The notes beneath the pieces are model-generated. The model saw only the letters and a list, made by a program, of their open reading frames with translations. It was not told where the DNA came from and made no database searches. The position numbers were made by a program, and so were the translations under genes. A stretch of 64,000 nucleotides of DNA from Flavobacterium covae. GTDB lineage: Bacteria; Bacteroidota; Bacteroidia; Flavobacteriales; Flavobacteriaceae. The stretch spans positions 744,001 to 808,000 of the forward strand of contig CP067379.1 in NCBI GenBank assembly GCA_019565575.1. The letters run 5' to 3'. This document shows, in pieces, positions 51,564-61,429 of the stretch (positions are counted from its first letter, which is position 1; each line of letters starts with the position of its first letter).

Positions 51564-52640
51564 TTATCCTCCCCAAACACCTATTACTTTGTATTTTGTA
51601 AGGGGGATTTCTTCTGTTGTACATTTTACTGAAATTTTCATATCGTCGTACATAAAGGTTGGTTTTATAATTATATCTATGGGGGTTTCAGGATATTTTT
51701 TCTTTAATTTATCAAATACTTGTAGCATTTCTCGATCATTGAAAATGATTTCGGTAAAATATTTTTTAAAATAAAGATTTGCATTATACGGAATAGAAGT
51801 TTTTCTATATTGTGCTACTTCTTGGGGATTATAGGGAACAAAATTAGACTCGCCATTATAATTAATTACGTAATAACCTGTAAGAAAATCTTTTTCATCA
51901 TAGGATTTAAGTACAAAACGGTACTTGTATTTTTCTCTGTACTGATCCCATAAACCATACGGTATGCCTTTTTGTTTTATTTCTGCTTTGATACTATCGG
52001 GAACGGTTATTTTATATAAATCATCTAGAAATTTTTGTTGACTTTCTGTTTTATCTACGAAACCTAAAAAATCATTCTTATCCACAAAGGTTTCTTTGGC
52101 TTGCAAACGACAAATTTCAGTACGATGATGATTACCCGATAACCAGACCACTATACATCCACCTGGGGCTGCTCCTACAGTTAGAACATCATACGTACTA
52201 GGCTCCATTTTATAACGTTCTTCCCCATCTATAATTTCTTTTTGGTTGCCTTCTATTAAAAAACCTTTTTTAAATTCTGCTAAAATTTTATCAGCGGGTA
52301 GTGCTGCCTCTACTTTATAAAACTTTTTTTCGGCATAGGCTACATAGGTAAGATTTAAATAATACGGAATAGAACTACCTCCCATACCGCCTTGTTTTCC
52401 TTCTCCTTCCCAACCGCCTTCATTGGTTCCTGATCGAGGCATTCCGCAAATAAGTTTTTTGTTTTGATCTAACAAATACCCTATATGTACTTCCGTAGGA
52501 TATTCTTTAGGTGAAGTAACCCCTACTCCGTAAGAAAAATTCTCTTGTGTCATTTTATCGTGTTTTTTATTTGTGTGTTTGCATCCTCCTAATGGTAGGA
52601 TAAACAAAAGGATAAGGAGCTTTTTTAGTTTAGTATACAT
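51564..52640 (-). CDS. DUF2931-type lipoprotein, array copy B, putative T6SS immunity protein
   Basis: The 358-residue product has the same LPLGGC lipobox. It is nearly identical to copy A except in block III, where it has type y (KNDFLGFVDKTESQQKFLDD), shared with copy C. Blocks II and IV are type 1 as in copy A. The spacer to copy A is 64 bp and identical to the other spacers in the array. The pattern shows exchange of an internal segment between copies rather than simple divergence. Confidence 0.75.
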   Translation of the reverse strand: MYTKLKKLLILLFILPLGGCKHTNKKHDKMTQENFSYGVGVTSPKEYPTEVHIGYLLDQNKKLICGMPRSGTNEGGWEGEGKQGGMGGSSIPYYLNLTYVAYAEKKFYKVEAALPADKILAEFKKGFLIEGNQKEIIDGEERYKMEPSTYDVLTVGAAPGGCIVVWLSGNHHRTEICRLQAKETFVDKNDFLGFVDKTESQQKFLDDLYKITVPDSIKAEIKQKGIPYGLWDQYREKYKYRFVLKSYDEKDFLTGYYVINYNGESNFVPYNPQEVAQYRKTSIPYNANLYFKKYFTEIIFNDREMLQVFDKLKKKYPETPIDIIIKPTFMYDDMKISVKCTTEEIPLTKYKVIGVWGG

Positions 52641-52704
52641 TTCTTTTACTGTTTAACTTGTTATCATACCTTTTTACTTCACAAAACTTAAAAACATGTA
52701 TTTC

Positions 52705-53753
52705 TTATCCTCCCCAAACACCTATTACTTTGTATTTTGTAAGGGGGATTTCTTCTGTTGTACATTTTACTGAAATTTTCATATCGTCGTACATAAAGGT
52801 TGGTTTTATAATTATATCTATGGGGGTTTCAGGATATTTTTTCTTTAATTTATCAAATACTTGTAGCATTTCTCGATCATTGAAAATGATTTCGGTACTA
52901 TAGGTTCTAAATATAAAATTACATGTATAAGGAATTCCTTTTATCATGTATTCTTGTTTATTTAGTTTTTCTTGTAATACCTCATCTGCTTCTGCATTGT
53001 AATACAAATAATAATTATGAGTAAATTTATCTTTTTCATCATAGGATTTAAGTATAAAACGGTACTTGTATTTTTCTCTGTACTGATCCCATAAACCATA
53101 CGGTATGCCTTTTTGTTTTATTTCTGCTTTGATACTATCGGGAACGGTTATTTTATATAAATCATCTAGAAATTTTTGTTGACTTTCTGTTTTATCTACG
53201 AAACCTAAAAAATCATTCTTATCCACAAAGGTTTCTTTGGCTTGCAAACGACAAATTTCGACACGATTATTACTTCCTGATAACCAAACCACTATACATC
53301 CACCTGGAGCTGCTCCTACGGTTAGAACATCATACGTTTCATGGACGATATCTCCCTTATGTGTCATACGATCATATCCTTTTTAAATTCTGCTAAAATT
53401 TTATCAGCGGGTAGTGCTGCCTCTACTTTATAAAACTTTTTTTCGGCATAGGCTACATAGGTAAGATTTAAATAATACGGAATAGAACTACCTCCCATAC
53501 CGCCTTTTGATCCATCTCCATGCCATCCTCCTTGTTCCATACCTGATCGAGGCATTCCGCAAATAAGTTTTTTGTTTTGATCTAACAAATACCCTATATG
53601 TACTTCCGTAGGATATTCTTCAGGCGAGCATACTGTTACCGCATATGAAAAATTCTCTTGTGTCATTTTATCGTGTTTTTTATTTGTGTGTTTGCATCCT
53701 CCTAATGGTAGGATAAACAAAAGGATAAGGAACTTTTTTAGTTTAGTATACAT
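52705..53753 (-). CDS. DUF2931-type lipoprotein, array copy C, frame broken once
   Basis: It has the LPLGGC lipobox, the most divergent N-terminal block (SYAVTVCSPEEYPTE and MEQGGWHGDGSKGG), block II type 2 (YDRMTHKGDIVHETYDVL), block III type y as in copy B, and block IV type 2 (NYYLYYNAEADEVLQEK). At about 53381-53385 a T5 run stands where copy D has T6, breaking the frame after EFKKDMIV. With one base restored it reads EFKKGYDRMTHKGD and gives about 349 residues. Because the sister copy is intact at this site, the break is either an error or a very recent loss. Confidence 0.72.
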
Positions 53754-53817
53754 TTCTTTTACTGTTTAACTTGTTATCATACCTTTTTACTTCACAAAAC
53801 TTAAAAACATGTATTTC

Positions 53818-54864
53818 TTATCCTCCCCAAACACCTATTACTTTGTATTTTGTAAGGGGGATTTCTTCTGTTGTACATTTTACTGAAATTTTCATATCGT
53901 CGTACATAAAGGTTGGTTTTATAATTATATCTATGGGGGTTTCAGGATATTTTTTCTTTAATTTATCAAATACTTGTAACATTTCTCGATCATTGAAAAT
54001 GATTTCGGTACTATAGGTTCTAAATATAAAATTACATGTATAAGGAATTCCTTTTATCATGTATTCTTGTTTATTTAGTTTTTCTTGTAATACCTCATCT
54101 GCTTCTGCATTGTAATACAAATAATAATTATGAGTAAATTTATCTTTTTCATCATAGGATTTAAGTATAAAACGGTACTTGTATTTTTCTCTGTACTGAT
54201 CCCATAAACCATACGGTATGCCTTTTTGTTTTATTTCTGCTTTGATACTATCGGGAACGGCTATATCATACATGGTATCAAAAAAATCTTTTTGGGTTCT
54301 TTGATGGGGATTGTCATAAAAATCGTTTCGATCTACAAAGGTTTCTTTGGCTTGCAAACGACAAATTTCGACACGATTATTACTTCCTGATAACCAAACC
54401 ACTATACATCCACCTGGAGCTGCTCCTACGGTTAGAACATCATACGTTTCATGGACGATATCTCCCTTATGTGTCATACGATCATATCCTTTTTTAAATT
54501 CTGCTAAAATTTTATCAGCGGGTAGTGCTGCCTCTACTTTATAAAACTTTTTTTCGGCATAGGCTACATAGGTAAGATTTAAATAATACGGAATAGAACT
54601 ACCTCCCATACCGCCTTGTTTTCCTTTATAAGTCCAACCGCCTCCATTGGTTCCCGATCGAGGCATTCCGCAAATAAGTTTTTTGTTTTGATCTAACAAA
54701 TACCCTATATATACTTCCGTAGGATATTCTTTGGGTGAAGTAACCCCTACTCCGTAAGAAAAATTCTCTTGTATCATTTTATCGTGTTTTTTATTTGTGT
54801 GTTTGCATCCTCCTAATGGTAGGATAAACAAAAGGATAAGGAGCTTTTTTAGTTTAGTATACAT
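53818..54864 (-). CDS. DUF2931-type lipoprotein, array copy D (next to the effector), putative cognate immunity protein
   Basis: The 348-residue product has the LPLGGC lipobox. Its N-terminal block is unique (NGGGWTYKGKQGG). Blocks II and IV are type 2 as in copy C, but block III is type x as in copy A. Its start overlaps the end of the DUF2235 effector gene by 16 nt, so it is the copy translationally tied to that effector and the best candidate for its cognate immunity protein. That assignment is inference from position. Confidence 0.76.
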   Translation of the reverse strand: MYTKLKKLLILLFILPLGGCKHTNKKHDKMIQENFSYGVGVTSPKEYPTEVYIGYLLDQNKKLICGMPRSGTNGGGWTYKGKQGGMGGSSIPYYLNLTYVAYAEKKFYKVEAALPADKILAEFKKGYDRMTHKGDIVHETYDVLTVGAAPGGCIVVWLSGSNNRVEICRLQAKETFVDRNDFYDNPHQRTQKDFFDTMYDIAVPDSIKAEIKQKGIPYGLWDQYREKYKYRFILKSYDEKDKFTHNYYLYYNAEADEVLQEKLNKQEYMIKGIPYTCNFIFRTYSTEIIFNDREMLQVFDKLKKKYPETPIDIIIKPTFMYDDMKISVKCTTEEIPLTKYKVIGVWGG

Positions 54865-56901
54865 TTCTTTTTCTTTTTACCATTTATTATATTCGGATAA
54901 TCTTTTTCTACCAAAAGATCTATGCCTGAACTACCATAAGTAGCGTTCCAGTGCAAATAATGGTTGCGTAGGAATCTAATATCTTTGTTTATTTCTTCTT
55001 CTTTTTGTTTTTCGCGTTCTTCACGCTCTTTATTCACACTTGCCTTAGAGGCATCTGTTTCATATATTGTGGCGGGTTCTTTGTATTCTATAAAACCAAA
55101 AGGCATCCCCCCATTAAACGTATAATCTTCTAGCTTTTTTTTGATCCGTTCTAAAAAGGCTATATTTCCAACTATATGATTTCCTAAAGTATGTGCTTTG
55201 GGATCATTGTAGGTATTTTCTTTAAAATTTTTAAATTCTAATAATTGTTTATTATTTATCTGCACCTTTTTATACCACAAATTTTTGCCATAATATGCAG
55301 AGGGATATAGCTGTACTGATTACTAAGCCACTTTCTGTTGCCCTCTAAATAGCATTTACGTGCATTCGCATTTAAGTCCCATCCTTTTTGAAATTTCACA
55401 AACAGTTGATCTTCTTTAAACCAACCTTGTCTGATAAGTTCCTCTCTTACTTTTTTTAAAGAAGGAAGATCCCATTCTATCGCAATTCTTTTAGGATTAT
55501 CTGGTTTACCATCTTCATAAGCGCCTCCTACATCGCAATGTACTCCAGGGTAGATGAGCTCTATTCCTCCTTTTTGCCACTTTCAGGATGGGTTTTAGCA
55601 ACGGAAGAAATATCTGCTAAACTAAAATTAGCACGATGCTCATCTGCTGCTACCATGTGTACAACATAATCTGCTTTGTTTACACTATCTAATCCTAGGT
55701 CTTTTATATCATTATCCTGAGATAGACCATGATGCGAAACGGTGTCATAAATACCTACAAAACGAACGTTAACTTGTGTTTGTGCATCTAAAATCCCGTT
55801 TTCTTGAAGCAACTGCCCTAGGAGTCCAAAATGAGGCATGGTTTTGTATTTATAAGAAACAGGCAATTGATTCTTTTGTAAGTCTAATACAATCGAGTCA
55901 CGCTCCTTTTTTTTGTACACAATAGGATTGTAGGGAGGATGTGTAACTATGTGTACAAAATGCCGTGCGGCAGCGGCACCACGACTAAAACCAAATACGT
56001 CAAAAGTTATAGTTCCTATTTTTTGATCTGATTTAATATTTTTTAATTCTTTTACAACGTCTAAAATGGCTTTTTTTACATTATCCATAATACCTGAACT
56101 GCCCATACCAAAAGCGGGACCTTCTATGAGGTCGTTGTCTTTATAATCCTCTGGTCGCAAGGTTTGCCCTTGGTTTTTAGGAGCTGTATTGGTACCTATA
56201 CCGCTTATATAAATTGGATATATTTTTTCTATTTCATTAGGTTCATAATTTTTATACAATATAGCGGGATTGGAGAGGTCGTTTTCATAACTACTTTGCA
56301 TTTCATCAGGATCGCCATGGTCTTGATAAATATCTACAGCTCGAGATTGGCTTACACCTAAGCCACTGGTATTGATTACTTTTTTTCCTTCTGCATACTG
56401 TCTTAGTTCGGTATCATACATATTGTTTAGGGTACCATCTAAAAAAACACCGAAGGTAAAATCTACTGCTTTCTTTCTTTGTTTTGCTTTGTTTTCTACT
56501 TGACCTATTTTCGCAGGATTATTGCCTGTATAGGGTTGTATCATTTGTGTGAGTTTATTATTTACCTTTATTTGTATTTGGTCTTTTATCTGGTTTAACT
56601 TATTGTAATAGTGTATTTGTGCGTAAAACAAGTGTACTCCATCATTTACATAATCACTGTTATTGAGTTTTTTTTGGTAAAGACTCATATTGGCAAGGTC
56701 TAGGTAAGCGTAGCCATTCTTTGTAACGCCTTTAGTGTAGTATTTTCCCATATTCCGAGAGCTATCTCCATGACCGTCTAGGTATTCATCTTCAAAAATC
56801 GTTATTTTAAGGACGTCCCCTTGGGGAATATTTTTGGTTTTTATCACTAAGGTAACTTTGTCTAGATAAGCCACTTCTCTATTATCTATTTTTTTCTCCA
56901 T
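54849..56901 (-). CDS. DUF2235 (Tle1-like) lipase, putative T6SS effector, frame broken twice
   Basis: The joined product is about 684 residues. An N-terminal beta region (about 1-125) precedes the DUF2235 alpha/beta-hydrolase domain: DFTFGVFLDGTLNNM, the nucleophile elbow FGFSRGAAAARHF (GxSxG), FVGIYDTVSHHG (Asp) and GVHCDVGGAY (His). Tle1-family members are phospholipases delivered by T6SS that attack target-cell membranes. Two A5 runs each miss one A: near 55573 (restored ESGKKGGIELIYPGV) and near 55265 (restored ICGIKKVQINNKQLL). The His of the triad lies after the first break. Location between the PAAR-like gene and immunity lipoproteins supports effector status. Confidence 0.83.
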
Positions 56902-57196
56902 TTACATCTCTCCAATAAAGGTCGAGTATTTCGGGTTTTCCTGCTAGGGGTTGTATTTCAGTTGCTATATCTTCTATTTTATTGGTTTCAGGATTTCTTA
57001 CTTTGGCAATTAGTGTAAAGGTATTTCCAACTGTATTAATTCCAAACTTAAAAATCCCAGTTCCATTTTCGGTAATCAATTTAGCATTGTTATATACTTG
57101 CCAAAGAATTACAAATGTTGTTCCTCCGTAATTATCAACTACTGTATAGCTGTAATATTTGTTTGTATATGGTCTTATATCGCCTATTATTTTCAT
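56882..57196 (-). CDS. Small beta-sandwich protein, possibly the N-terminal domain of the DUF2235 effector
   Basis: The 104-residue product looks like an Ig/PKD-like beta domain (SYTVVDNYGGTTFVILWQVY, TFTLIAKVRNPETNKIEDIA). It overlaps the effector start by 20 nt. Its end (YWRDVNGEKNR) and the effector start share an A6 run. If the run were A5, the two would read through as YWRDVNGEKIDNREVAYL into one protein of about 780 residues. Given the many run-length errors here, a single fused gene from 57196 to 54849 is a real possibility. It would place a beta domain between tip and toxin. Confidence 0.6.
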   Translation of the reverse strand: MKIIGDIRPYTNKYYSYTVVDNYGGTTFVILWQVYNNAKLITENGTGIFKFGINTVGNTFTLIAKVRNPETNKIEDIATEIQPLAGKPEILDLYWRDVNGEKNR

Positions 57197-57206
57197 CTTT
57201 TTGTTC

Positions 57207-57689
57207 TTATAGGGTTACAAACGTATCATCATTTTCTATAGCGTCTGTTTCTTCTTCTAAAAAATCTACAAAAGGGCATAGCTCTGCTATTATTTCAGGT
57301 TTTGCATTTTTTATATTTTGTTGAGATACTTCAGCTGTTTGTCCGTGATTTGTAATGGTTATACAATCTTTTCCTCCTATAGGACAGGTAGCTTTGTTGT
57401 CTTCTAACAAAGCATGTCCTTTGTTAATATCTAATGTAATTTTTTTGTAATAACCACTCCATTCTGTTATTGTAGCCTGACAAGGGTTGTTATTCATCTT
57501 CGAGCAAGATCCAAAGGTATTTTTTTCAAAGGTTTTACCAATGTCTTTATGGGTTGCCATTCGTTTTTGAGTTCCTTTATGATCGTTGATATAATGTTTA
57601 TCTTGGGTCAGTACTTTTAATTTATCGGGTGCTGTTCCAAAATTACATTTGCATTCGGCTCCTTGGCAAACGAGATGTTTTTCGCTCAT
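57207..57689 (-). CDS. DUF4280 PAAR-like T6SS spike-tip protein
   Basis: The 160-residue product starts MSEKHLVCQGAECKCNFG and contains CSKMNNNPCQATITEWSGYY and LLEDNKATCPIGGKDCITIT. These are the paired Cys and Gly patterns of the DUF4280 PAAR-like family that caps the VgrG spike in Bacteroidota T6SS. Such tips recruit effectors encoded just downstream, here the DUF2235 lipase. The family assignment is strong from motif layout; direct interaction is inferred. Confidence 0.82.
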   Translation of the reverse strand: MSEKHLVCQGAECKCNFGTAPDKLKVLTQDKHYINDHKGTQKRMATHKDIGKTFEKNTFGSCSKMNNNPCQATITEWSGYYKKITLDINKGHALLEDNKATCPIGGKDCITITNHGQTAEVSQQNIKNAKPEIIAELCPFVDFLEEETDAIENDDTFVTL

Positions 57690-57709
57690 AAGATTGTATA
57701 TTTAGTTGT

Positions 57710-58757
57710 TTAAATTTGTTCATAACATTCAAAGCTAATTTTTCGGATGGTATTATTGAGTTCTAAATCTACTGTTCCAAAAATGGAGAAGACACTGTTA
57801 TCTTGTGCATTAAGCGTGTAAACAAATGCAAAATCTCCTTTTACTTTTTCCCCTATAAGTTCTGGATCATGAATGGTTTTTCCGTTTTCTATTTCAGTTG
57901 CAAACCTATTGTCTATACAATGTCCTTTTGCATGAATTATAAATTTGTTTGTTTCTGAAAGAGTTTCTTCTATTTGAAGAGTGATTTGATATAATACTTT
58001 TGGTTTTTTAGGAAAAATGGGTAGGGGCAAATTGAAAGTATATGTTTTTTGATCATTAAACGTATCGTATAATGAAACAAAGTACAGAACAAAAAACCAA
58101 CTATCTAAGATTCCTCGTTGTGTTTGCCCTCGGTATTGTAATTGATGATTTATTTTGTTAAATAAATTTTCTGCGACGCTGCCTTTGTAATAGTTTTCTA
58201 ATTGTATTTTTTTTGTTTTCCACCTTTTTTGTATTTCAGGGAAATTAGCAATGATTTTTAGTTTAGCATTGTTGTATAGTTCGAGTTCTAGTGGATAAAA
58301 AACGCTTCCTATTTCATCTGCTATTTGTTCTATTATAAGATCTGGTCTTTGATAATTAATATAAAGGGGGTATCTCTTTATAACTATGTTGTTTAGGTGT
58401 TTTTTTCTGAAGTTTAATTTGATAATGAAGAAAGCTTATTTCTTCATCATTTGTTGTTATACGCTGTATGATTCCATATTTTTTGTTAAATGATGGGGGT
58501 ACATACAGCGTATTTATTGCTTTATAAAAAGGTTTGCTTCTTTGTTTTTTAGCATAAAAATCAATGGATGTTCCTGGAATAGGAATACAAATATTTTCTA
58601 CATGGGGTTGTATATCAGATTCTATTAAATCCTCTACTGGGCAATATATATTATGGAACCATCTAAGTTCTTCGGGTAATAAATTGAATGTATTAGCTAA
58701 TTCTTTTAATCGAATACTGTTTGGTTTAATTTTATAAATCTGATATTTTTCTTTCAT
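57710..58757 (-). CDS. LysM-like T6SS spike/baseplate-associated protein, frame broken once
   Basis: The first part (58757-58356) has a LysM-like region: YKIKPNSIRLKELANTFNL, then a late ICIPIPG. It stops in KEIPPLY. The next frame has no ATG start yet is coding from about 58360 (YQRPDLIIEQIADEIGS) to the stop at 57710. Removing one C from the C5 run at about 58366-58370 gives KEIPLYINYQRPDLIIEQ and a single protein of about 348 residues, as I recall for flavobacterial homologues next to DUF4280 genes. By analogy with phage LysM baseplate proteins it may help hold the tip; this is inference. Confidence 0.68.
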
Positions 58758-58761
58758 TTTA

Positions 58762-59766
58762 TTAGCTTATGGTTTCCATTTGATCGGCTTCTTTTTTATT
58801 ATTTTTGCCAATTCTTTTATCGTCCTTTTCTCTATCGTATTGATATTCTAGATCATCATTATCATTGTCTTTATTATTTTCATCTAATACAATTTCATCC
58901 GTTCTCATACAAACAATAACGGCATTTTCGGTAATTGTATTCATGTAAAGTGTTTGAGTAGGATCTATATATTTAGCAGATTCATACCATTTTGTTTGAA
59001 AAAAGAATACCCAGCTGTACAATCCGTTTTGGTCTTGAATTGCAATAGGTTCATCTTCATGTTTCGCATTATAGTCTAAGACAAAGTTGTAAAACAGGCG
59101 CCCAAAATCTAATCTTGTAGGTCCTTTTGCCCTATATTGTCTGTATTTTTCATCTCCATTATCTTTTTTAATTAAAAAAGTAATTACCACTAAATCTCTC
59201 ATTTCAGAATCACTTACACCTGCTATTTCTATGTAATTAGCAGGAAACTGCTATGTTTTATATACTTTAGCGGGTATAATCATTCCTATATTAAATGTAT
59301 CATAAATTAACTGAGGGATAAAAAATAGGATAAAATGACTGGACATTAGGTACAATAAATCAGGTCCATTTAAAAACGTATGAGTTATGGCAAAGCTAAA
59401 AAAGGAATAAACAACGGTTATGAGTATAAAGAAGTAGACAAACCAAACTTCTCTTTTCTCAAATTTATTGAAATAGTTTTTATACAGATAGACTTGTAAG
59501 ATTCCCAATAACAATGAAGATACTTGATAAAATATAAAGCAATTCATAGCATTGTTACTTAATAGATTATTAAATCCTAGGAAAGTAATTATAACGTATA
59601 GTAAGGCAACTGATAATTCATAAATTATAAATTTAGTTTTATATTTTTCTTTAAAACCTGGTGTTTTTTGAATAAAAATCATGGTTAATATTGTACAAAC
59701 AGCTATTGCAATAATAATTGCTGACAATAATTTTAGTTCGATAAGATTGATAAAGTATTTTCTCAT
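58762..59766 (-). CDS. tssN: TssN-like T6SS membrane protein interrupted by an in-frame TAG
   Basis: The N-terminal half (59766-59254) has five hydrophobic helices and ends IIPAKVYKT. A TAG at 59251-59253 follows, and the same frame continues without shift (QFPANYIEIAGVSDSEMRDL) into a soluble domain with RLDFGRLFYNFVLDYN and an acidic C-terminal tail ending METIS. A TGG (Trp) in place of TAG would give one protein of about 334 residues. TssN is a membrane component specific to T6SS-iii. Unlike most breaks here this is a substitution, not an indel. It may be a real nonsense mutation, which would probably disable the apparatus, or a base error. Confidence 0.68.
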
Positions 59767-59769
59767 TTG

Positions 59770-60699
59770 TTAAATAATTGTGTTGTATCCCAGAATTGTT
59801 TTTTTATCTGTGAATTCAAAATTTTGTTGGTCGTTAGGAATTAGTATGTTCGTTTGAAGATCTGTTTCCATAGGAAAAAAATATTCATAATAAAGATCTA
59901 GGAATTTTTTTATTTTACCTTCTAGGATATAATCTAAAAAGGAGGAATTTTTAAGAGGTCCTATCTGCACTTCTAAATGTATAGAATAATCGTCATATTC
60001 TACTCCTGATATAAAGTCTATCCCTAGTTGAGCTTCTCCTAATGAAATAGCCAATTTTTCATCTGAATATTGCTGAGATCCTTTATTTATTATAGAAACT
60101 TTTTCACCAAGGAAAAAAGACAATAAGTTAGTTGCTAAGTTTATATTCCCTACTATTTGATAGGTATAGGGCAAAAAATGTATTAATTTAGAAGCTAAAT
60201 GTTCTGGTATTTCTTTAGTAATACCCCAGAACTCATAAAACAAATCAGAAACAGAAGGGTTGTTTAATTCAGAAAGAAAATTAGTTTCAAAATCTTCAAG
60301 AGACACACCGTAGGCAAAAAACTCATTTTCAAATGGTTGAAAAAAACACGTGCCGCCTTTTGTTCCTTTTTTGAGTTTGATACTCATTGATCATTTTGTT
60401 GACTCCTTTGTCTGGATATTCATTTTTAGACTGATGAAATACCCCTTCTGGAAGTAAATCATAAAGACTATCTCGTGATAAAGTAAAATTTAGATATTCT
60501 TTTTATCAAGATTAAAATCCTTTATATCTACTTCTAATATATCTCTTCTATAGGTTCTAGAAAATTGACTTTCCTTTTGAATAATGAATTGATTATCAGA
60601 AATAATTTTATTATTTAATAAATCATTCACTATTACTTCGGCTCGTATATCTGATTTAATATTTCTAATTAAACTCAAGATTTCATTTAAATGAGTCAT
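59770..60699 (-). CDS. tssG: TssG-like T6SS baseplate protein, frame broken three times
   Basis: The joined product is about 311 residues. The N-terminus (MTHLNEILSLIRNIKSDIRA) leads to FTLSRDSLYDLLPEGVFHQ and, further on, ARVFFQPFENEFFAYGVSLE and FWGITKEIPEHLASKLIHFL. This is the pattern I associate with Bacteroidota TssG, which joins TssF in the baseplate wedge. Breaks: one A lost near 60505 (restored NLDKKEYLNFTLSR), one A lost near 60370 and one T lost near 60345 (restored KKEQKAARVFFQPF). It is 5 bp after the NlpC/P60 gene and 3 bp before the tssN-like gene. TssF is not in the window. Confidence 0.7.
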
Positions 60700-60704
60700 A
60701 TTGT

Positions 60705-61341
60705 TTATTTTTTTGATTTAACTAATCTTCCAGCAGAAACAAATCTTAACTGAAAATATTTATCGTTAAAATTATAAATATCAAGCCCCTCAGCCGTACA
60801 AGCTATAATTCTATCGTTTTTCAAGTAAATCCCTACGTCTGAAATAGGATGATCCTTATCATATCTAAGAAATATCAAATCACCTTCTTGCAGATATGTC
60901 CTACCAGTAAAAAGTTGTATTAATTTAGATCTAAACATACCCGCGGGATCCTTAGGGAGTACTTCATCATAAACTTCGCTATAAAGAGTTTGCGCAAAAA
61001 AGAACAATCAGCTCCTTCTTTTAAATCTAAAATTCCTTTTTATAAGGAGTTCCTACCCATTTATCCACATAAGAATAGAGTTCATAGTTTTTAATTTCTT
61101 TAGGCATTACTCCTAAAATTATAGAATATTTTTCTTTTAGTTTTAAATCCTCATCTTTTAGGTTATCTTCATTGTCATCTACAATAACTTCGTTTTTCAA
61201 CTTACTTAATTCACTTTTTTTTTGTTTTATAACTTCCTGAAAGGAATATTGATAAGGAATATATTTTAAGTACTGCTTCGAAGAGCACGAGCACAAAAAG
61301 CTTGCGATTAATAAGCTTTTAATATTTTTGATAATTTTCAT
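60705..61341 (-). CDS. NlpC/P60-like lipoprotein of the T6SS locus lacking the usual catalytic His, frame broken twice
   Basis: The ATG at 61341 begins a lipoprotein signal ending IASFLCSC. After a coiled-coil stretch, an NlpC/P60 domain follows: WVGTPYKKG, then GADCSFFAQTLY with the catalytic Cys and LQEGDLIFLRYD. At the place of the catalytic His (usual ISHVGIYL) the sequence reads ISDVGIYLKNDRII. Breaks: one A lost near 61042 (restored YKKGILDLKEGADC) and one T lost near 60998 (restored CSFFAQTLY). The joined length is about 213 residues. It could remodel or merely bind peptidoglycan for apparatus assembly. It starts the minus-strand T6SS block. Confidence 0.75.
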
Positions 61342-61383
61342 CAGATCTTTTTCACAAAAATAAAAATTTTTAAATAAAAAAAC

Positions 61384-61391
61384 TATATTTG
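61384..61391 (+). promoter_or_regulatory. -7 promoter element of the plus-strand T6SS block
   Basis: TATATTTG fits TAnnTTTG, 39 bp before the PKD-protein start at 61430, in the 88-bp gap between divergent T6SS blocks. Confidence 0.45.
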
Positions 61392-61429
61392 TAACAGGTT
61401 GTACGAACAAATATTTATTTCCAATTAGA

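Noticed and set aside
50385..54016. Repeated plus-strand open frames of about 80 codons opposite the 3' end of each DUF2931 gene
   Set aside because: They are antisense shadows that recur because the array copies themselves are repeated. The minus-strand proteins have a signal peptide and conserved pattern.
50426..54864. The 1.1-kb tandem units as a CRISPR or satellite repeat
   Set aside because: Each unit is a whole gene with its own lipobox and spacer. The repeat length and coding pattern do not fit CRISPR.
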